Positions 54,680 to 63,421 are shown, numbered from the stretch's first letter. The stretch is 64,000 nt of DNA from Lentzea sp. NEAU-D7 (GCF_026242055.1 NZ_JAPJDL010000013.1:65357-129356); one strand, 5' to 3'. Numbers and translations are program-made. Notes: generated by a model from the sequence alone, not told the origin.

Positions 54680-54776
54680 CGTGTCCCGGAAGTCCCGTCG
54701 GGCGGCAGTAGCGGCCGAGGGCGCCGTCTCCGGGTCTCTCGCCCGCGCCTGCCACCGGACGAACTTCCGGGGCACG
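54680..54776. repeat. 14-bp inverted repeat after ROK gene
   Basis: CGTGTCCCGGAAGT (54680-54693) pairs with ACTTCCGGGGCACG (54763-54776) with one mismatch across 69 bases. It may be a terminator-like structure or a decayed element; the loop shows no gene. Confidence 0.35.
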
Positions 54777-54791
54777 ACCTAGGGTGTGCGC

Positions 54792-55343
54792 ATGAGCCGG
54801 GGCAGGGCGGCAGTGGTGCTGCGCAGGAAGTTCGACAGCGCCTTCAGCTGGGTCGTGACGCTGGGCGCGCTCGCGACGAGCACGTACGTGCTGCTCAACC
54901 CGTTCCCCGGCAACGGGTTCGGGCACCAGCTGGAGTTCATCGCGATCATGGCGCCACTCACGTGGTTCATGTGGATGGTCGGCGCGCACGCGGTGGTGGA
55001 GGTCCACGACTCGGGTGTCCTGGTCGTGAACTGGTTCCGCAGGTACTGGGTGCCGTGGGCCGACCTCGCGGCGGTCGAGGCGACGCGGGAGCTCACCCTC
55101 GTCACCACCTCGGGGGAGCGGATCAACGTCGCCGTCGGCGCCTTCTCCGCGGCGAGCTCGTTGCGGGGGAGCCAGGTGCAGGCGCGGCTGCGGGAGGCGA
55201 TCGAGCGGCACCGGCCGCGCCCGGCGCCCACCGGCGGCGGTGGTGTGCGCAAGAGCCTCGACCTGGTGCCGTGGCACTTCGCGGGCGTGGTCGCGTTCCT
55301 GCTCGTCGTCGCCTGGCTCGGCATGTGGCTCAACGGGGGCTGA
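54792..55343 (+). CDS. Membrane protein with PH-like domain
   Basis: 183 residues from ATG 54792 (AGGG 7 bases upstream). Two N-terminal membrane segments (about 15-55), a bPH-like beta domain (VVEVHDSGVLVVNWFRRYWVPWADLAAVEATRELTLVTTSGERINVAVG), a basic helix and a final membrane segment (WHFAGVVAFLLVVAWLGMWL). The layout matches PH-domain membrane proteins common in actinobacteria, with unknown function. Confidence 0.7.
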   Translation: MSRGRAAVVLRRKFDSAFSWVVTLGALATSTYVLLNPFPGNGFGHQLEFIAIMAPLTWFMWMVGAHAVVEVHDSGVLVVNWFRRYWVPWADLAAVEATRELTLVTTSGERINVAVGAFSAASSLRGSQVQARLREAIERHRPRPAPTGGGGVRKSLDLVPWHFAGVVAFLLVVAWLGMWLNGG

Positions 55344-55383
55344 ACCTGTAACGAAGAGGTGCCCGTCTCAGACAAAGCCGGGC

Positions 55384-55980
55384 ATGACTACCGGTGGGCC
55401 AGGTCACAAACCCAGGCGGTGGATCACTGGCGTGGCCGCCGTGGTCATCGTGCTGGTGATCGGGACGTCCCTGCTCGTCAGCGGGGTGCTGAGCGGTGAC
55501 GAGCCCGCGGCCACCGTGCTCACCACGTCACCGGCCGCTCCTGCGCCTCCCGCCGAGGACTGGTACGACCTCACCACCCACCAGGCGGTCGAGTCCGGCG
55601 ACGGGCACGAGACCGTGCCGTCGATCAGCATCGGGGTGGGCAGGGAGCCGTTCTCCCACAGCATCCGGGGCTCGGCCGGCTCGTCGGCGAACTTCCGCAC
55701 CTGGTCCACCGCGGGCAGGTGCACCCGCCTCTCGGTGTGGGTCGGGAAGGACGCGGCCTCGCCTCAGCAGGACGGGGTGGGGCAGTTCGTGATCAGGGCG
55801 GACGAGAAGGAGGCCACCACCCGGCAGGCGAGCATCGCCGACGCCCCCCAGCACGTCGAGGTCGACATCTCGGCCGTCGACCGGCTGACGTTGCTCGACG
55901 TGCGCGGTGGCCGGGACGCGCACAACGCCTGGGGCACCCCGAGGGTGTTCTGCTCCGCGCCGCCCGGCAGGACCGTCTGA
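55384..55980 (+). CDS. Membrane-anchored protein with NPCBM-like domain
   Basis: 198 residues. One N-terminal membrane segment (WITGVAAVVIVLVIGTSLLVSGVLSG), a Pro/Ala/Thr linker, then about 130 residues of beta structure with RTWSTAGRCTRLSVWVGKD and VEVDISAVDRLTLLDVRGG. These are typical of NPCBM (carbohydrate-binding) modules, which have an internal Cys pair here. Probably exposed outside the cell. The ligand is unknown. Confidence 0.6.
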   Translation: MTTGGPGHKPRRWITGVAAVVIVLVIGTSLLVSGVLSGDEPAATVLTTSPAAPAPPAEDWYDLTTHQAVESGDGHETVPSISIGVGREPFSHSIRGSAGSSANFRTWSTAGRCTRLSVWVGKDAASPQQDGVGQFVIRADEKEATTRQASIADAPQHVEVDISAVDRLTLLDVRGGRDAHNAWGTPRVFCSAPPGRTV

Positions 55981-56084
55981 CCCGGACGTAACGCGGTGAT
56001 CAGCTCAACCGACATTCCAGCAGCCGGGTGAGCGCTGTCGTCCGCACGGGACAGCGGGTCGGGTGGACGGTCAGGGGAGTGACG

Positions 56085-56972
56085 GTGGCGCGCAAGCACC
56101 TGCTGGTGATGTTGTTGCTGTTCGCGGGCGCGTGCTCGGCGGAACCCCCGGCACCGTCGCCCTCTCCGCAGTCCCCGCTGAAACCGCCGACGCTCGTCAA
56201 CGAGGTGGTGCCGCCGCAGGACGTGCTCACCGTCGTGCGGGACGTCATCGACGCGCGGACGGTCGAGTTCGCCGACGGCACGCGGGTCCGCGTCGCGTCG
56301 CTGGCGGAACCGAAGGAGTGCTTCGCGGCGGCCTCGCTCTCCTTCGCCAGGTCGACGCTGCTGGCGAGCTCCGTCCGGTTCACCGGGCTGGAGATCGGCC
56401 TGGTCGACCTGGAGCTGGAGGACGGCACCGACTACGCGGTGCTCGCCGTGCAGCAGGGCGCCCTGAAGCCCGAGGGCGTCGAGAGCGGACCGCTGATCAA
56501 CGCCCGGGACGAGGCGTCCGCGGCGAAGCGCGGACTGTGGGGCCCGCCCTGCGAGGGTTCCGACACGTCCAAGCCCGCCCCCACCACGACGACCACGACC
56601 CCCGCGCCGCCGCCACCGCCCCCGCCGACCACGACTCCGCCGCCTCCGGCGAAGGCCTGCGCTGTCGCCTACCGGATCACCGAGCAGTGGCAGGGCGGTT
56701 TCCAGGCGAGCGTGACCGTGCGCAACACCGGCACCGCGGCGGTGAACGGCTGGTCGCTGCTGTGGGCCTTCTCCGACGGGGAGAGCCTTCGCGAGATGTG
56801 GGACGCGTCCGGCAGGCAGTACGGGTCGGTCGTCGGCGCCGCGAACACGAGCTACAACCGGCGGATCGAGGCGGGTGCGTCGGTGCGGTTCGGCTTCAAC
56901 GGCACCTCCCGCGGCCGTCCGAACCCGCCGGCCGCGTTCTCGCTCAACAACGTGAAGTGCGCGGTGGAGTAG
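56085..56972 (+). CDS. Secreted lipoprotein: SNase-like domain fused to CBM2
   Basis: 295 residues from GTG 56085 (AGGGGA 6 bases upstream). Lipoprotein-like signal (LLLFAGACSAEPP), a staphylococcal-nuclease-like fold (VLTVVRDVIDARTVEFADGTRVRVASLAEPKECF; about 45-160), a Thr/Pro linker (about 165-200) and a C-terminal CBM2 (ACAVAYRITEQWQGGFQASVTVRNTGTAAVNGWSLLWAF). In nucleases the loop after the second strand carries catalytic Asp and Arg; here ASLAEPKE keeps the shape but not clearly the residues, so activity is doubtful. CBM2 modules bind cellulose or chitin. Confidence 0.75.
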   Translation: MARKHLLVMLLLFAGACSAEPPAPSPSPQSPLKPPTLVNEVVPPQDVLTVVRDVIDARTVEFADGTRVRVASLAEPKECFAAASLSFARSTLLASSVRFTGLEIGLVDLELEDGTDYAVLAVQQGALKPEGVESGPLINARDEASAAKRGLWGPPCEGSDTSKPAPTTTTTTPAPPPPPPPTTTPPPPAKACAVAYRITEQWQGGFQASVTVRNTGTAAVNGWSLLWAFSDGESLREMWDASGRQYGSVVGAANTSYNRRIEAGASVRFGFNGTSRGRPNPPAAFSLNNVKCAVE

Positions 56973-56999
56973 CGGGGACTCGCGCGCGCCGGCGAGGCT

Positions 57000-57017
57000 T
57001 TGCGCAGGGGCGCAAAA
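57000..57017 (+). terminator. Short hairpin after SNase-like/CBM2 gene
   Basis: TTTGCGC and GCGCAAA pair around AGGG, 27 bases after the stop at 56972. It lies in the leader of the next gene and may also act there. Confidence 0.45.
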
Positions 57018-57055
57018 GCTTCAGCGGCCGTGGTGGGGCGTTGTTAACTGCCGCC

Positions 57056-57511
57056 ATGGTTTCTAGAACCTTCACCAAGATCGCCGGCCGGGTCGCGGCC
57101 GTCGCCGTGGCGGCGCTCTCCGCCGTCGTCGTCAACACGCCTTCGGCCGGTGCCGCCGACCAGGAGTTCATCTACTCGGGACAGGACTACGGCTACGCCG
57201 GAGCGACGTTCGACTGGGCCGGGCGCAGCTCGGTCAGGAACATCGACCTGCTGGTCTCCGACTGGGGCTGTGACGCCAAGCCGGTCTACGCCTACTTCCT
57301 GTTCTACAACGGCTCGCTGCACCCCGACACGACGCCGACGCGCCGGTACGACCACTCCGGCTGCGACAAGGAGGACTACTCGTCGTACAACGACCTGACC
57401 TGGTCGATCAGTGGCGACTCGATCACCTACATGGGCGTCGTCGTCTGCCGTGACGCGGCGAACGGCCCGTGCAAGGTCGGCGGGCTGTCCGGACGCAACC
57501 CCTACGCCTGA
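57056..57511 (+). CDS. Small secreted protein, function unknown
   Basis: 151 residues. Signal peptide to about residue 33 (VAAVAVAALSAVVVNTPSAGAA), then a compact mature domain of about 118 residues with four cysteines (WGCDA, HSGCDK, VVCRD, GPCKV), enough for two disulfides. Aromatic-rich strands (FIYSGQDYGYAG, YAYFLFYNGSL) suggest a beta sandwich. I recognise no family. A strong terminator follows. Confidence 0.7.
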   Translation: MVSRTFTKIAGRVAAVAVAALSAVVVNTPSAGAADQEFIYSGQDYGYAGATFDWAGRSSVRNIDLLVSDWGCDAKPVYAYFLFYNGSLHPDTTPTRRYDHSGCDKEDYSSYNDLTWSISGDSITYMGVVVCRDAANGPCKVGGLSGRNPYA

Positions 57512-57516
57512 AGCGA

Positions 57517-57560
57517 ACCGGGAGGGCGACAGGTCCGGTGACCCGACACGCCCTCCCGGT
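57517..57560 (+). terminator. Strong terminator after small secreted protein gene
   Basis: A 12-bp perfect stem (ACCGGGAGGGCG with CGCCCTCCCGGT) and a 20-nt loop, five bases after the stop codon. Confidence 0.75.
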
Positions 57561-57586
57561 CAAGCCTCCACAAAGGACTTCGCTGT

Positions 57587-57627
57587 TTCGACGGCGTTCG
57601 ACGGGGTCGTTCGACGGCATTCGACAG
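57587..57627 (+). repeat. Four phased TTCGACGG repeats upstream of sugar importer
   Basis: TTCGACGG at 57587, 57597 and 57610 and TTCGACAG at 57620, with spacings 10, 13 and 10 bases (near one helical turn). They lie just upstream of a -35-like TTGACG (57633), the position of an activator. The reverse-complement motif recurs before the GH16 gene. Confidence 0.65.
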
Positions 57628-57632
57628 CTTGC

Positions 57633-57680
57633 TTGACGCTCATCAAGCACCGATGCAGACTCCGGAAAGCGTTTTCCGGA
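57633..57680 (+). promoter_or_regulatory. Promoter and LacI-type operator of sugar importer operon
   Basis: TTGACG (57633) and CAGACT (57656) are 17 bases apart. TCCGGAAAGCGTTTTCCGGA (57661-57680) is a 20-bp near-perfect palindrome with the central CG of LacI-family operators; it covers the predicted start site and ends 18 bases before the first ATG. Confidence 0.65.
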
Positions 57681-57698
57681 CGGCGAGGTCGGGGGTAG

Positions 57699-58622
57699 AT
57701 GAGCGCTCTAGACGAACTGCGTCAGCTGCGCCGGGGTGGTGTGCAGGTCCGGAAAAGCGACAACAAAGCCGCTTTCTGGTTCCTCGCGCCGTGGTTCGCC
57801 GGGCTGCTCCTCGTCACCATCGGCCCGGTGATCGCGTCCTTCGCGCTGGGCTTCACGAAGTACAACCTGATCCAGCCGCCCAGGTTCATCGGTTTCGACA
57901 ACTTCGCGCGCATCCTCAGCGACTCCCGCCTGCACAACGCCCTGCGGGTCACGTTCACCTACGTGCTCGTCTCCGTGCCCCTGCAGCTGGCCTGCGCGCT
58001 GGGAGTCGCGCTGCTGCTCAACCGGGGGTTGCGGGGGCTCGCGTTCTACCGCTCGGCGTTCTACCTGCCGTCACTGCTCGGGTCGAGCGTGGCGATCGCG
58101 GTGCTGTGGACGCAGGTCTTCGGCACCGACGGACTGGTGAACCGGGTCCTGGGCTTCTTCGGCGTCGAGGGCAGGGGCTGGATCTCCGACCCGGACACCG
58201 CGCTGTCCACGCTGATCGTGCTGAACGTGTGGACGTTCGGCTCACCGATGATCATCTTCCTGGCAGGGCTGAGACAGATCCCGGAGGTCTACTACGAGGC
58301 CGCCGCGATCGACGGGGCGAGCAGGTGGTCGCGGTTCCTGCGGATCACCCTGCCGCTGCTCTCGCCGATCCTGTTCTTCAACCTGGTGCTGCAGATCATC
58401 CACGCGTTCCAGTCGTTCACGCAGGCGTTCGTCGTCTCCGGCGGCACCGGCGGACCGTCCGACTCGACCATGTTCTACACGCTCTACCTGTACCAGCAGG
58501 GTTTCAGCCGGTTCGACATGGGTTACGCGTCGGCGCTGGCGTGGTTCCTTCTGCTGATCGTGGCCGCGTTCACGGCGATCAACTTCTGGGCGGCGAGGTA
58601 CTGGGTGTTCTATGACGACTAG
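57699..58622 (+). CDS. Sugar ABC importer permease (MalF/UgpA type)
   Basis: 307 residues, six membrane segments. The EAA loop reads YYEAAAIDGASRWSRFLRITLPLLSPIL, typical of carbohydrate (CUT1) permeases. N-terminal KAAFWFLAPWFAGLLLVTIGPV starts the first helix. The stop overlaps the next gene by 11 bases. No ATPase gene lies in the operon, so a shared MsiK-type ATPase is expected, as in other actinomycete CUT1 systems. Confidence 0.92.
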   Translation: MSALDELRQLRRGGVQVRKSDNKAAFWFLAPWFAGLLLVTIGPVIASFALGFTKYNLIQPPRFIGFDNFARILSDSRLHNALRVTFTYVLVSVPLQLACALGVALLLNRGLRGLAFYRSAFYLPSLLGSSVAIAVLWTQVFGTDGLVNRVLGFFGVEGRGWISDPDTALSTLIVLNVWTFGSPMIIFLAGLRQIPEVYYEAAAIDGASRWSRFLRITLPLLSPILFFNLVLQIIHAFQSFTQAFVVSGGTGGPSDSTMFYTLYLYQQGFSRFDMGYASALAWFLLLIVAAFTAINFWAARYWVFYDD

Positions 58623-59445
58623 AAGACTCGCCACTCCCGCCAAGCATCTCGGCCTGGTCCTGATCGGGTTCGTGATGCTGTACCCGGTGCTGTGGATGGT
58701 CGCGAGCTCGTTGCGGCCGGGGGACGAGATCTTCCGCAGTCCGGGCCTGATCCTCGACGGACTCCGGACCGAGAACTACACCGAGGGCTGGAACGCCCTG
58801 ACGCCGTCGTTCGGCACCTACCTGCTGAACTCGGCGATCCTGGTGCTGGGCTGCATCGTCGGCAACCTCGTGTCGTGCTCGATGGCCGCCTACGCCTTCG
58901 CCCGGTTGCACTTCACCGGCAAGCGGTGGTGGTTCGGCATCATGCTCGGCACGATCATGCTGCCTATCCACGTGATCATCGTGCCGCAGTACGTGCTGTT
59001 CTCGAACATCGGCTGGGTCAACACGTTCCTGCCGCTGATCGTGCCGAAGATCCTCGCGACCGACGCGTTCTTCGTCTTCCTGATGGTGCAGTTCATCCGG
59101 GGCCTGCCGCGCGAGCTCGACGAGGCGGCGCGCATCGACGGCTGCGGCCATCCGCGGATCTTCCTCCAGATCATCCTGCCGCTGATGACGCCGGCGCTCG
59201 CGACCACCACGATCTTCACGTTCATCTGGACGTGGAACGACTTCTTCAGCCAGCTGATCTACCTGACGGACCCGGACATGTACACGGTCCCGGTCGCACT
59301 GCGCTCGTTCGTCGACTCGACGGTCGCCACGTCCTGGGGCTCGCAGTTCGCGATGAGCGTCGTGTCCCTCCTGCCGATCTTCCTCGCCTTCCTCGTCGGC
59401 CAGCGGTTCCTCGTCAAGGGGATCGCCACGACCGGGGGCAAGTAG
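58612..59445 (+). CDS. Sugar ABC importer permease (MalG/UgpE type)
   Basis: 277 residues, six membrane segments. EAA loop ELDEAARIDGCGHPRIFLQIILPLMTPALA. It partners the preceding permease, whose reading frame it overlaps. CUT1 importers of this type bring in di- and oligosaccharides. Confidence 0.93.
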   Translation: MTTRRLATPAKHLGLVLIGFVMLYPVLWMVASSLRPGDEIFRSPGLILDGLRTENYTEGWNALTPSFGTYLLNSAILVLGCIVGNLVSCSMAAYAFARLHFTGKRWWFGIMLGTIMLPIHVIIVPQYVLFSNIGWVNTFLPLIVPKILATDAFFVFLMVQFIRGLPRELDEAARIDGCGHPRIFLQIILPLMTPALATTTIFTFIWTWNDFFSQLIYLTDPDMYTVPVALRSFVDSTVATSWGSQFAMSVVSLLPIFLAFLVGQRFLVKGIATTGGK

Positions 59446-59460
59446 CCGAAAGGACAGCTC

Positions 59461-60771
59461 ATGCTCAGAGGTGTTCGCCGCGGGACCGCGTGGGCGGTCC
59501 TGCTGTCGCTGACCGCGTCCCTGCTGGCGGCCTGCGGGTCCGGATCGGACGCGGGTGGCGACCTGACGACGGAGAAGGTCACGCTGCGGTTCACCTGGTG
59601 GGGCGCGGACGACCGGCACAAGCGCACCCAGCAGGTCATCGAGATGTTCCAGCGCAAGCACCCGAACATCACCGTCAAAGGTGAGTTCAAGGAGTGGAAC
59701 GGGTACTGGGACAGCCTCGCCACCACCATGGCCGCCAACGACGCGCCCGACATCATGCAGATGGACGAGCTCTACATCGCCTCCTACGCCGAGCGCGGCG
59801 CGCTGCTGGACCTGAACGAGGCAGGCAAGCACCTCGACACCTCGAACTTCGACAAGAAGGCGCTCGCGACCGGCGCCATCGCCGGCAAGCAGTACGGGCT
59901 GCCGGTCGGTCTCGGCATGTACTCGATCATGGTCAACCTCGACCTGCTGGAGAAGTACGGCATCCCGGTGCCCGACGACACGAAGTGGTCGTGGGACGAC
60001 CTGAGGAAGGTCGGCGAGCAGGTGTCGAAGGCCGGTGGCGGCCAGGTGTTCGGCGTGCAGTCGCCGGGCATCAACGACGCGGCGGGGCTGAGCATCCGGG
60101 CCCGGCAGCAGGGCAAGGCGATGTTCGACGCCGACGCCAAGGTCGTGCTGCCGCAGGAGATCGCGCGCGACTACTGGCAGTACATCCTCGACCTGTCCAA
60201 GTCCGGCGTCACGCCCCCGCCGTCGGTGAGCATCGAGAAGGCGTCCGCCGGGCTGAACCAGTCCGCCACCGCGACCGGCACCGCGGCGTTCGGCCTGTGG
60301 TGGAACACCCAGCTGACCGCGCTGACCGCCGCCAGCGGGGCCAAGCTGAAGCTGCTGCGTCTGCCCGGCGAGACCCAGGGCACGGCGCCCGGCGCGTACT
60401 ACAAGCCCTCGATGTTCTGGTCGGTGTCCGCGCGGTCGAAGTACCCGGCCGAGTCCGCGGCGTTCGTGAGCTTCCTCGCCAACGACGAGGAGGCCGCGAA
60501 GGTCCTTCTGACCGAACGCGGCGTGCCCGCCAACCAGAAGATCCGGGAGGGGATCGCTGGGCAGCTCAAGGACACCGACAAGGCCGCCAAGGAGTACCTC
60601 GACACCGTTCCGGTCAGCGACCCGCCCAGGATCACACCGAACGGGGCCAGCACCCTCGACACCGTCCTGAAGCGGTACACCGAGGACGTGCTGTTCGGCC
60701 GGACGACGCCCGATGCGGCCGCCGCGGGGTTCATCAGGGAAGTCCAGTCCGAAGTGGACGCCGCGAGGTGA
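59461..60771 (+). CDS. Sugar-binding lipoprotein of ABC importer (family 1)
   Basis: 436 residues with a lipoprotein signal (TASLLAACGSGSD). Family 1 fold: VTLRFTWWGADDRHKRTQQVIEMFQRKHPNITVKGEF start, ANDAPDIMQMDELYIASYAERGALLDLNE and a C-terminal FVSFLANDEEAAKVLLTERG-like region. It gives ligand specificity to the importer; nearby PmoA-like, oxidoreductase and GH16 genes suggest a polysaccharide fragment. AAAGGA lies 6-7 bases before the ATG. The stop overlaps the next gene as GTGA. Confidence 0.92.
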   Translation: MLRGVRRGTAWAVLLSLTASLLAACGSGSDAGGDLTTEKVTLRFTWWGADDRHKRTQQVIEMFQRKHPNITVKGEFKEWNGYWDSLATTMAANDAPDIMQMDELYIASYAERGALLDLNEAGKHLDTSNFDKKALATGAIAGKQYGLPVGLGMYSIMVNLDLLEKYGIPVPDDTKWSWDDLRKVGEQVSKAGGGQVFGVQSPGINDAAGLSIRARQQGKAMFDADAKVVLPQEIARDYWQYILDLSKSGVTPPPSVSIEKASAGLNQSATATGTAAFGLWWNTQLTALTAASGAKLKLLRLPGETQGTAPGAYYKPSMFWSVSARSKYPAESAAFVSFLANDEEAAKVLLTERGVPANQKIREGIAGQLKDTDKAAKEYLDTVPVSDPPRITPNGASTLDTVLKRYTEDVLFGRTTPDAAAAGFIREVQSEVDAAR

Positions 60772-61850
60772 GGCGGGCCGCCATCGTCGGCACGGGTGCG
60801 ATCGCGGCCGCGCACGCGGAAGCACTGCGCGCGGCGGGAGACCGCGTCGAGCTGGTGGCCGTGGTGGACGTGGACGCCGATCGCGCCACGGCGTTCGCCG
60901 AGGAGTGGGGCGTGCCGCGCACGCACCTCACCACGGCGGCGCTGCTGGACGCGGAGGACCTCGACCTGGTGCACGTCTGCACGCCGCCGCGCTCGCACGT
61001 GCCGCTCGCCCTCGAATGCCTCGCCGCGAACGTGAACGTGCTGGTGGAGAAGCCGCCGGCGTTGTCGTTGAGCGGGATCGACGCGCTGATCGCGGCCGAA
61101 CGCGGCTCGACCGGCCGGGTCGCGACGGTGTTCCAGCACCGCTTCGGGCCCGCCGCTGTCCGCCTGCGCCGCCTGGTCTCCGAGGGGGTGCTCGGCAGGT
61201 CGTTCGTCGCCAAGTGCGACACGCTCTGGTACCGCGGCGACGCCTACTTCGACGTGCCGTGGCGCGGCACGTGGGACAGCGAGGGCGGCGGCCCGACGAT
61301 GGGCCACGGCATCCACCAGTTCGACCTGCTGCTGTCGGTCCTGGGGCCGTGGCAGGAGATCCGGGCGGTCGCGGTCCGGCAGGCGCGGCACGTGCAGACC
61401 GAGGACGTCTCGATGGCGCTGGTGACGTTCGCCGACGGCACGGTCGCCTCGATGATCAACTCCTTGCTGTCGCCCAGGGAGACCTCGCAGCTGAGGTTCG
61501 ACTTCGAGCGCGCCACGGTCGAGGTCGAACACCTCTACGGCTACACCGACGCGGACTGGACCGTGACTCCCGCGCCCGGCCACGACGAGGTCGTGACCCA
61601 CTGGCGCGGTGAGCGGCCGGAGGTCGTGAGCGGTCACCGGGGTCAGCTGACGGCGTTGCTGGACGCGCTGGACAGCGGCGAGACGCCACCGGTGACCCTC
61701 GCGGACACCAGGAACACGATGGAGTTCGTCGCGGCGCTGTACGCCTCCGCGTTCACCGGCGCCGTCGTGAAGGCCGGGGAGATCGGTCCGGACAGCCCGT
61801 TCTACGCGACGATGGAAGGAATCGGTGCCCCGTGGGCGAACGCTCGGTGA
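60768..61850 (+). CDS. Gfo/Idh/MocA-family oxidoreductase
   Basis: 360 residues from GTG 60768. Rossmann domain with the NAD(P) loop VGTGAIAAAHAEAL, DVDADRA, VHVCTPPRSH and the EKPPALS motif carrying the conserved Lys near 95. The C-terminal alpha/beta domain has GGGPTMGHGIHQFDLLL, with the histidine expected near the active site. These enzymes oxidise or epimerise sugars. It lies in the sugar importer operon, so the substrate is probably the imported sugar or a derivative. Confidence 0.92.
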   Translation: MRRAAIVGTGAIAAAHAEALRAAGDRVELVAVVDVDADRATAFAEEWGVPRTHLTTAALLDAEDLDLVHVCTPPRSHVPLALECLAANVNVLVEKPPALSLSGIDALIAAERGSTGRVATVFQHRFGPAAVRLRRLVSEGVLGRSFVAKCDTLWYRGDAYFDVPWRGTWDSEGGGPTMGHGIHQFDLLLSVLGPWQEIRAVAVRQARHVQTEDVSMALVTFADGTVASMINSLLSPRETSQLRFDFERATVEVEHLYGYTDADWTVTPAPGHDEVVTHWRGERPEVVSGHRGQLTALLDALDSGETPPVTLADTRNTMEFVAALYASAFTGAVVKAGEIGPDSPFYATMEGIGAPWANAR

Positions 61851-62713
61851 TCCTGCGGCAGGACGAGGAGGTGCTCACCGCGTCGGTGGGCGACGTCGAG
61901 CTCTTCCGGTACGTCTACCGGCCGTCCACGCCCGCGTTCGAGGGCCCGAAGCCCTACCTGCACCCGGTGCGCACGCTGGCGGGCGACGTCGTGACGGCGT
62001 TCCGGCCGCACGACCACCGCTGGCACAAGGGCGTGCAGATGACCGCGACCGACGTGTCGGGGGAGAACTTCTGGGGTGGCGTCACGTACGTGCGCGACCG
62101 GGGCTACGCGGCGCTGTCGAACGTCGGAACCATGCGGCACGAGGAGTTCGAGGTCGACGGTGCCCGGTTCGACGAGCGGCTGTCCTGGTTCACCGAAGAG
62201 GAAGAACGGTGGGTCGGCGAGTCGCGTTCGTTCGCCGTGCGCGACGTCGAGGAAGACTCGTGGACGCTGGAGTTCGCCACCACCCTGACGAACCTGCGTG
62301 CCGAGCCGCTGGTGTTCGGCAGCCCGACGACGAACGGGCGTGAGCTGGCCGGGTACACCGGGTTCTTCTGGCGCGGCCCGCGTTCATTCACCGACGGCAC
62401 CGTGATCGCCGCCGACGGGGGAGCAGGGCAGGAGATGATGGGCAAGGCCGCGCGCTGGCTCGCGTTCATCGGCCGGCACGACGAGGTCGACCGCACGTCG
62501 ACGCTGCTGTTCCTGGACCACCCGGACAACAAGAACACGCACTGGTTCGTGCGCAGCACGCCGTTCGCGGCGGTCAACCCGTCCTTCGCGTTCTTCGACA
62601 CGGTGGAGCTGGCGCCCGGTGCGGCGCTGACCCTGCGCTACCGGCTCGTCGTGGCCGACGGCGAGTGGGACAGGGCGCAACTGGAATCCCATGTGGAGGA
62701 ACATCCGTGGTGA
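61832..62713 (+). CDS. PmoA-like (DUF6807) family protein
   Basis: 293 residues from GTG 61832, overlapping the oxidoreductase end by 19 bases. Features of this beta-sandwich family: RPHDHRWHKGVQMTATDVSGENFWGG near 55-80 (His/Asp cluster), FFWRGPRSFTDGTVI, and HWFVRSTPFAAVNPSFAFF near the end. Despite the PmoA label it has no membrane segments and is not a methane monooxygenase. The family is frequent next to Gfo/Idh/MocA genes in sugar loci; its reaction is unproven. Confidence 0.85.
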   Translation: MGERSVILRQDEEVLTASVGDVELFRYVYRPSTPAFEGPKPYLHPVRTLAGDVVTAFRPHDHRWHKGVQMTATDVSGENFWGGVTYVRDRGYAALSNVGTMRHEEFEVDGARFDERLSWFTEEEERWVGESRSFAVRDVEEDSWTLEFATTLTNLRAEPLVFGSPTTNGRELAGYTGFFWRGPRSFTDGTVIAADGGAGQEMMGKAARWLAFIGRHDEVDRTSTLLFLDHPDNKNTHWFVRSTPFAAVNPSFAFFDTVELAPGAALTLRYRLVVADGEWDRAQLESHVEEHPW

Positions 62714-63420
62714 CACCGTTTCCCGGTGGGATCGGGATCTCCGGCCTGAGGGTGTACGACTGGCCGGCGGTGGACGGGGTCTGCGGCGGCTCGCCGCACG
62801 TCCACCTCGCGTGCTCGGAGTGCTACTACGTGGTCGGCGGGCAGGGCAGCGTCCAGACCCTGACCCGCCGCGGGTTCGCCGAGACACCGCTGCGTGAGGG
62901 CACCGTCGCCTGGTTCACGCCCGGCACGATCCACCGCCTGGTCAACGACGGCGACCTGCGGATCCTCGTCGTGATGCAGAACAGCGGCCTGCCCGAGGCG
63001 GGCGACGCGGTGTTCACGTTCCCCCCGGAGGTGCTGGCGGACCCGGAGGACTACTCGGCGCACGCCCGGGCCGGTGACGAGGAGTCGGCCCGGCGGCGCA
63101 GGGACCTGGCCCTGGAAGGGTTTCTCGAGCTGAGACGACGCGTCGAGGCGGGCGAGGACGTGGCGCTGGACGACTTCTACCGCTCCGCGGCGCGGCTGAA
63201 GCAGGGCGTTCTGGGCGACTGGGAGAAGCGGTGGCGGGCCGGTGCCCTGGCCTCGGCCGAGCGCACCGGCGAGCAGCTGGACCGCCTGCGGGACGGCGAC
63301 ATCGGCCACCTCGCGGAGGCGGACGTCCACGTGGTGCGCGCGGAAGGGCCGAGGCGGTTCGGCATGTGCGGCCGGCTCGACGTCCACGACCCGGCCGACG
63401 GACGCTCACCGCACGACTGA
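62710..63420 (+). CDS. Cupin-domain protein
   Basis: 236 residues from GTG 62710 (GTGA overlap with the preceding stop). A cupin barrel (about 20-120) with SPHVHLACSECYYVVGGQG and GTVAWFTPGTIHRLVNDGDLRILVV gives the two cupin motifs and likely metal ligands. The C-terminal half (about 125-236) is helical. It ends the operon. Probably a sugar isomerase or sensor, since it is co-encoded with an oxidoreductase and a PmoA-like protein; that is context only. Confidence 0.8.
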   Translation: MTPFPGGIGISGLRVYDWPAVDGVCGGSPHVHLACSECYYVVGGQGSVQTLTRRGFAETPLREGTVAWFTPGTIHRLVNDGDLRILVVMQNSGLPEAGDAVFTFPPEVLADPEDYSAHARAGDEESARRRRDLALEGFLELRRRVEAGEDVALDDFYRSAARLKQGVLGDWEKRWRAGALASAERTGEQLDRLRDGDIGHLAEADVHVVRAEGPRRFGMCGRLDVHDPADGRSPHD

Positions 63421-63421
63421 C

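Noticed and set aside
54228-54782. Open frames running past the ROK stop on the plus strand
   Set aside because: They are other-frame readings of the ROK gene with Arg/Ala-rich composition; no support.
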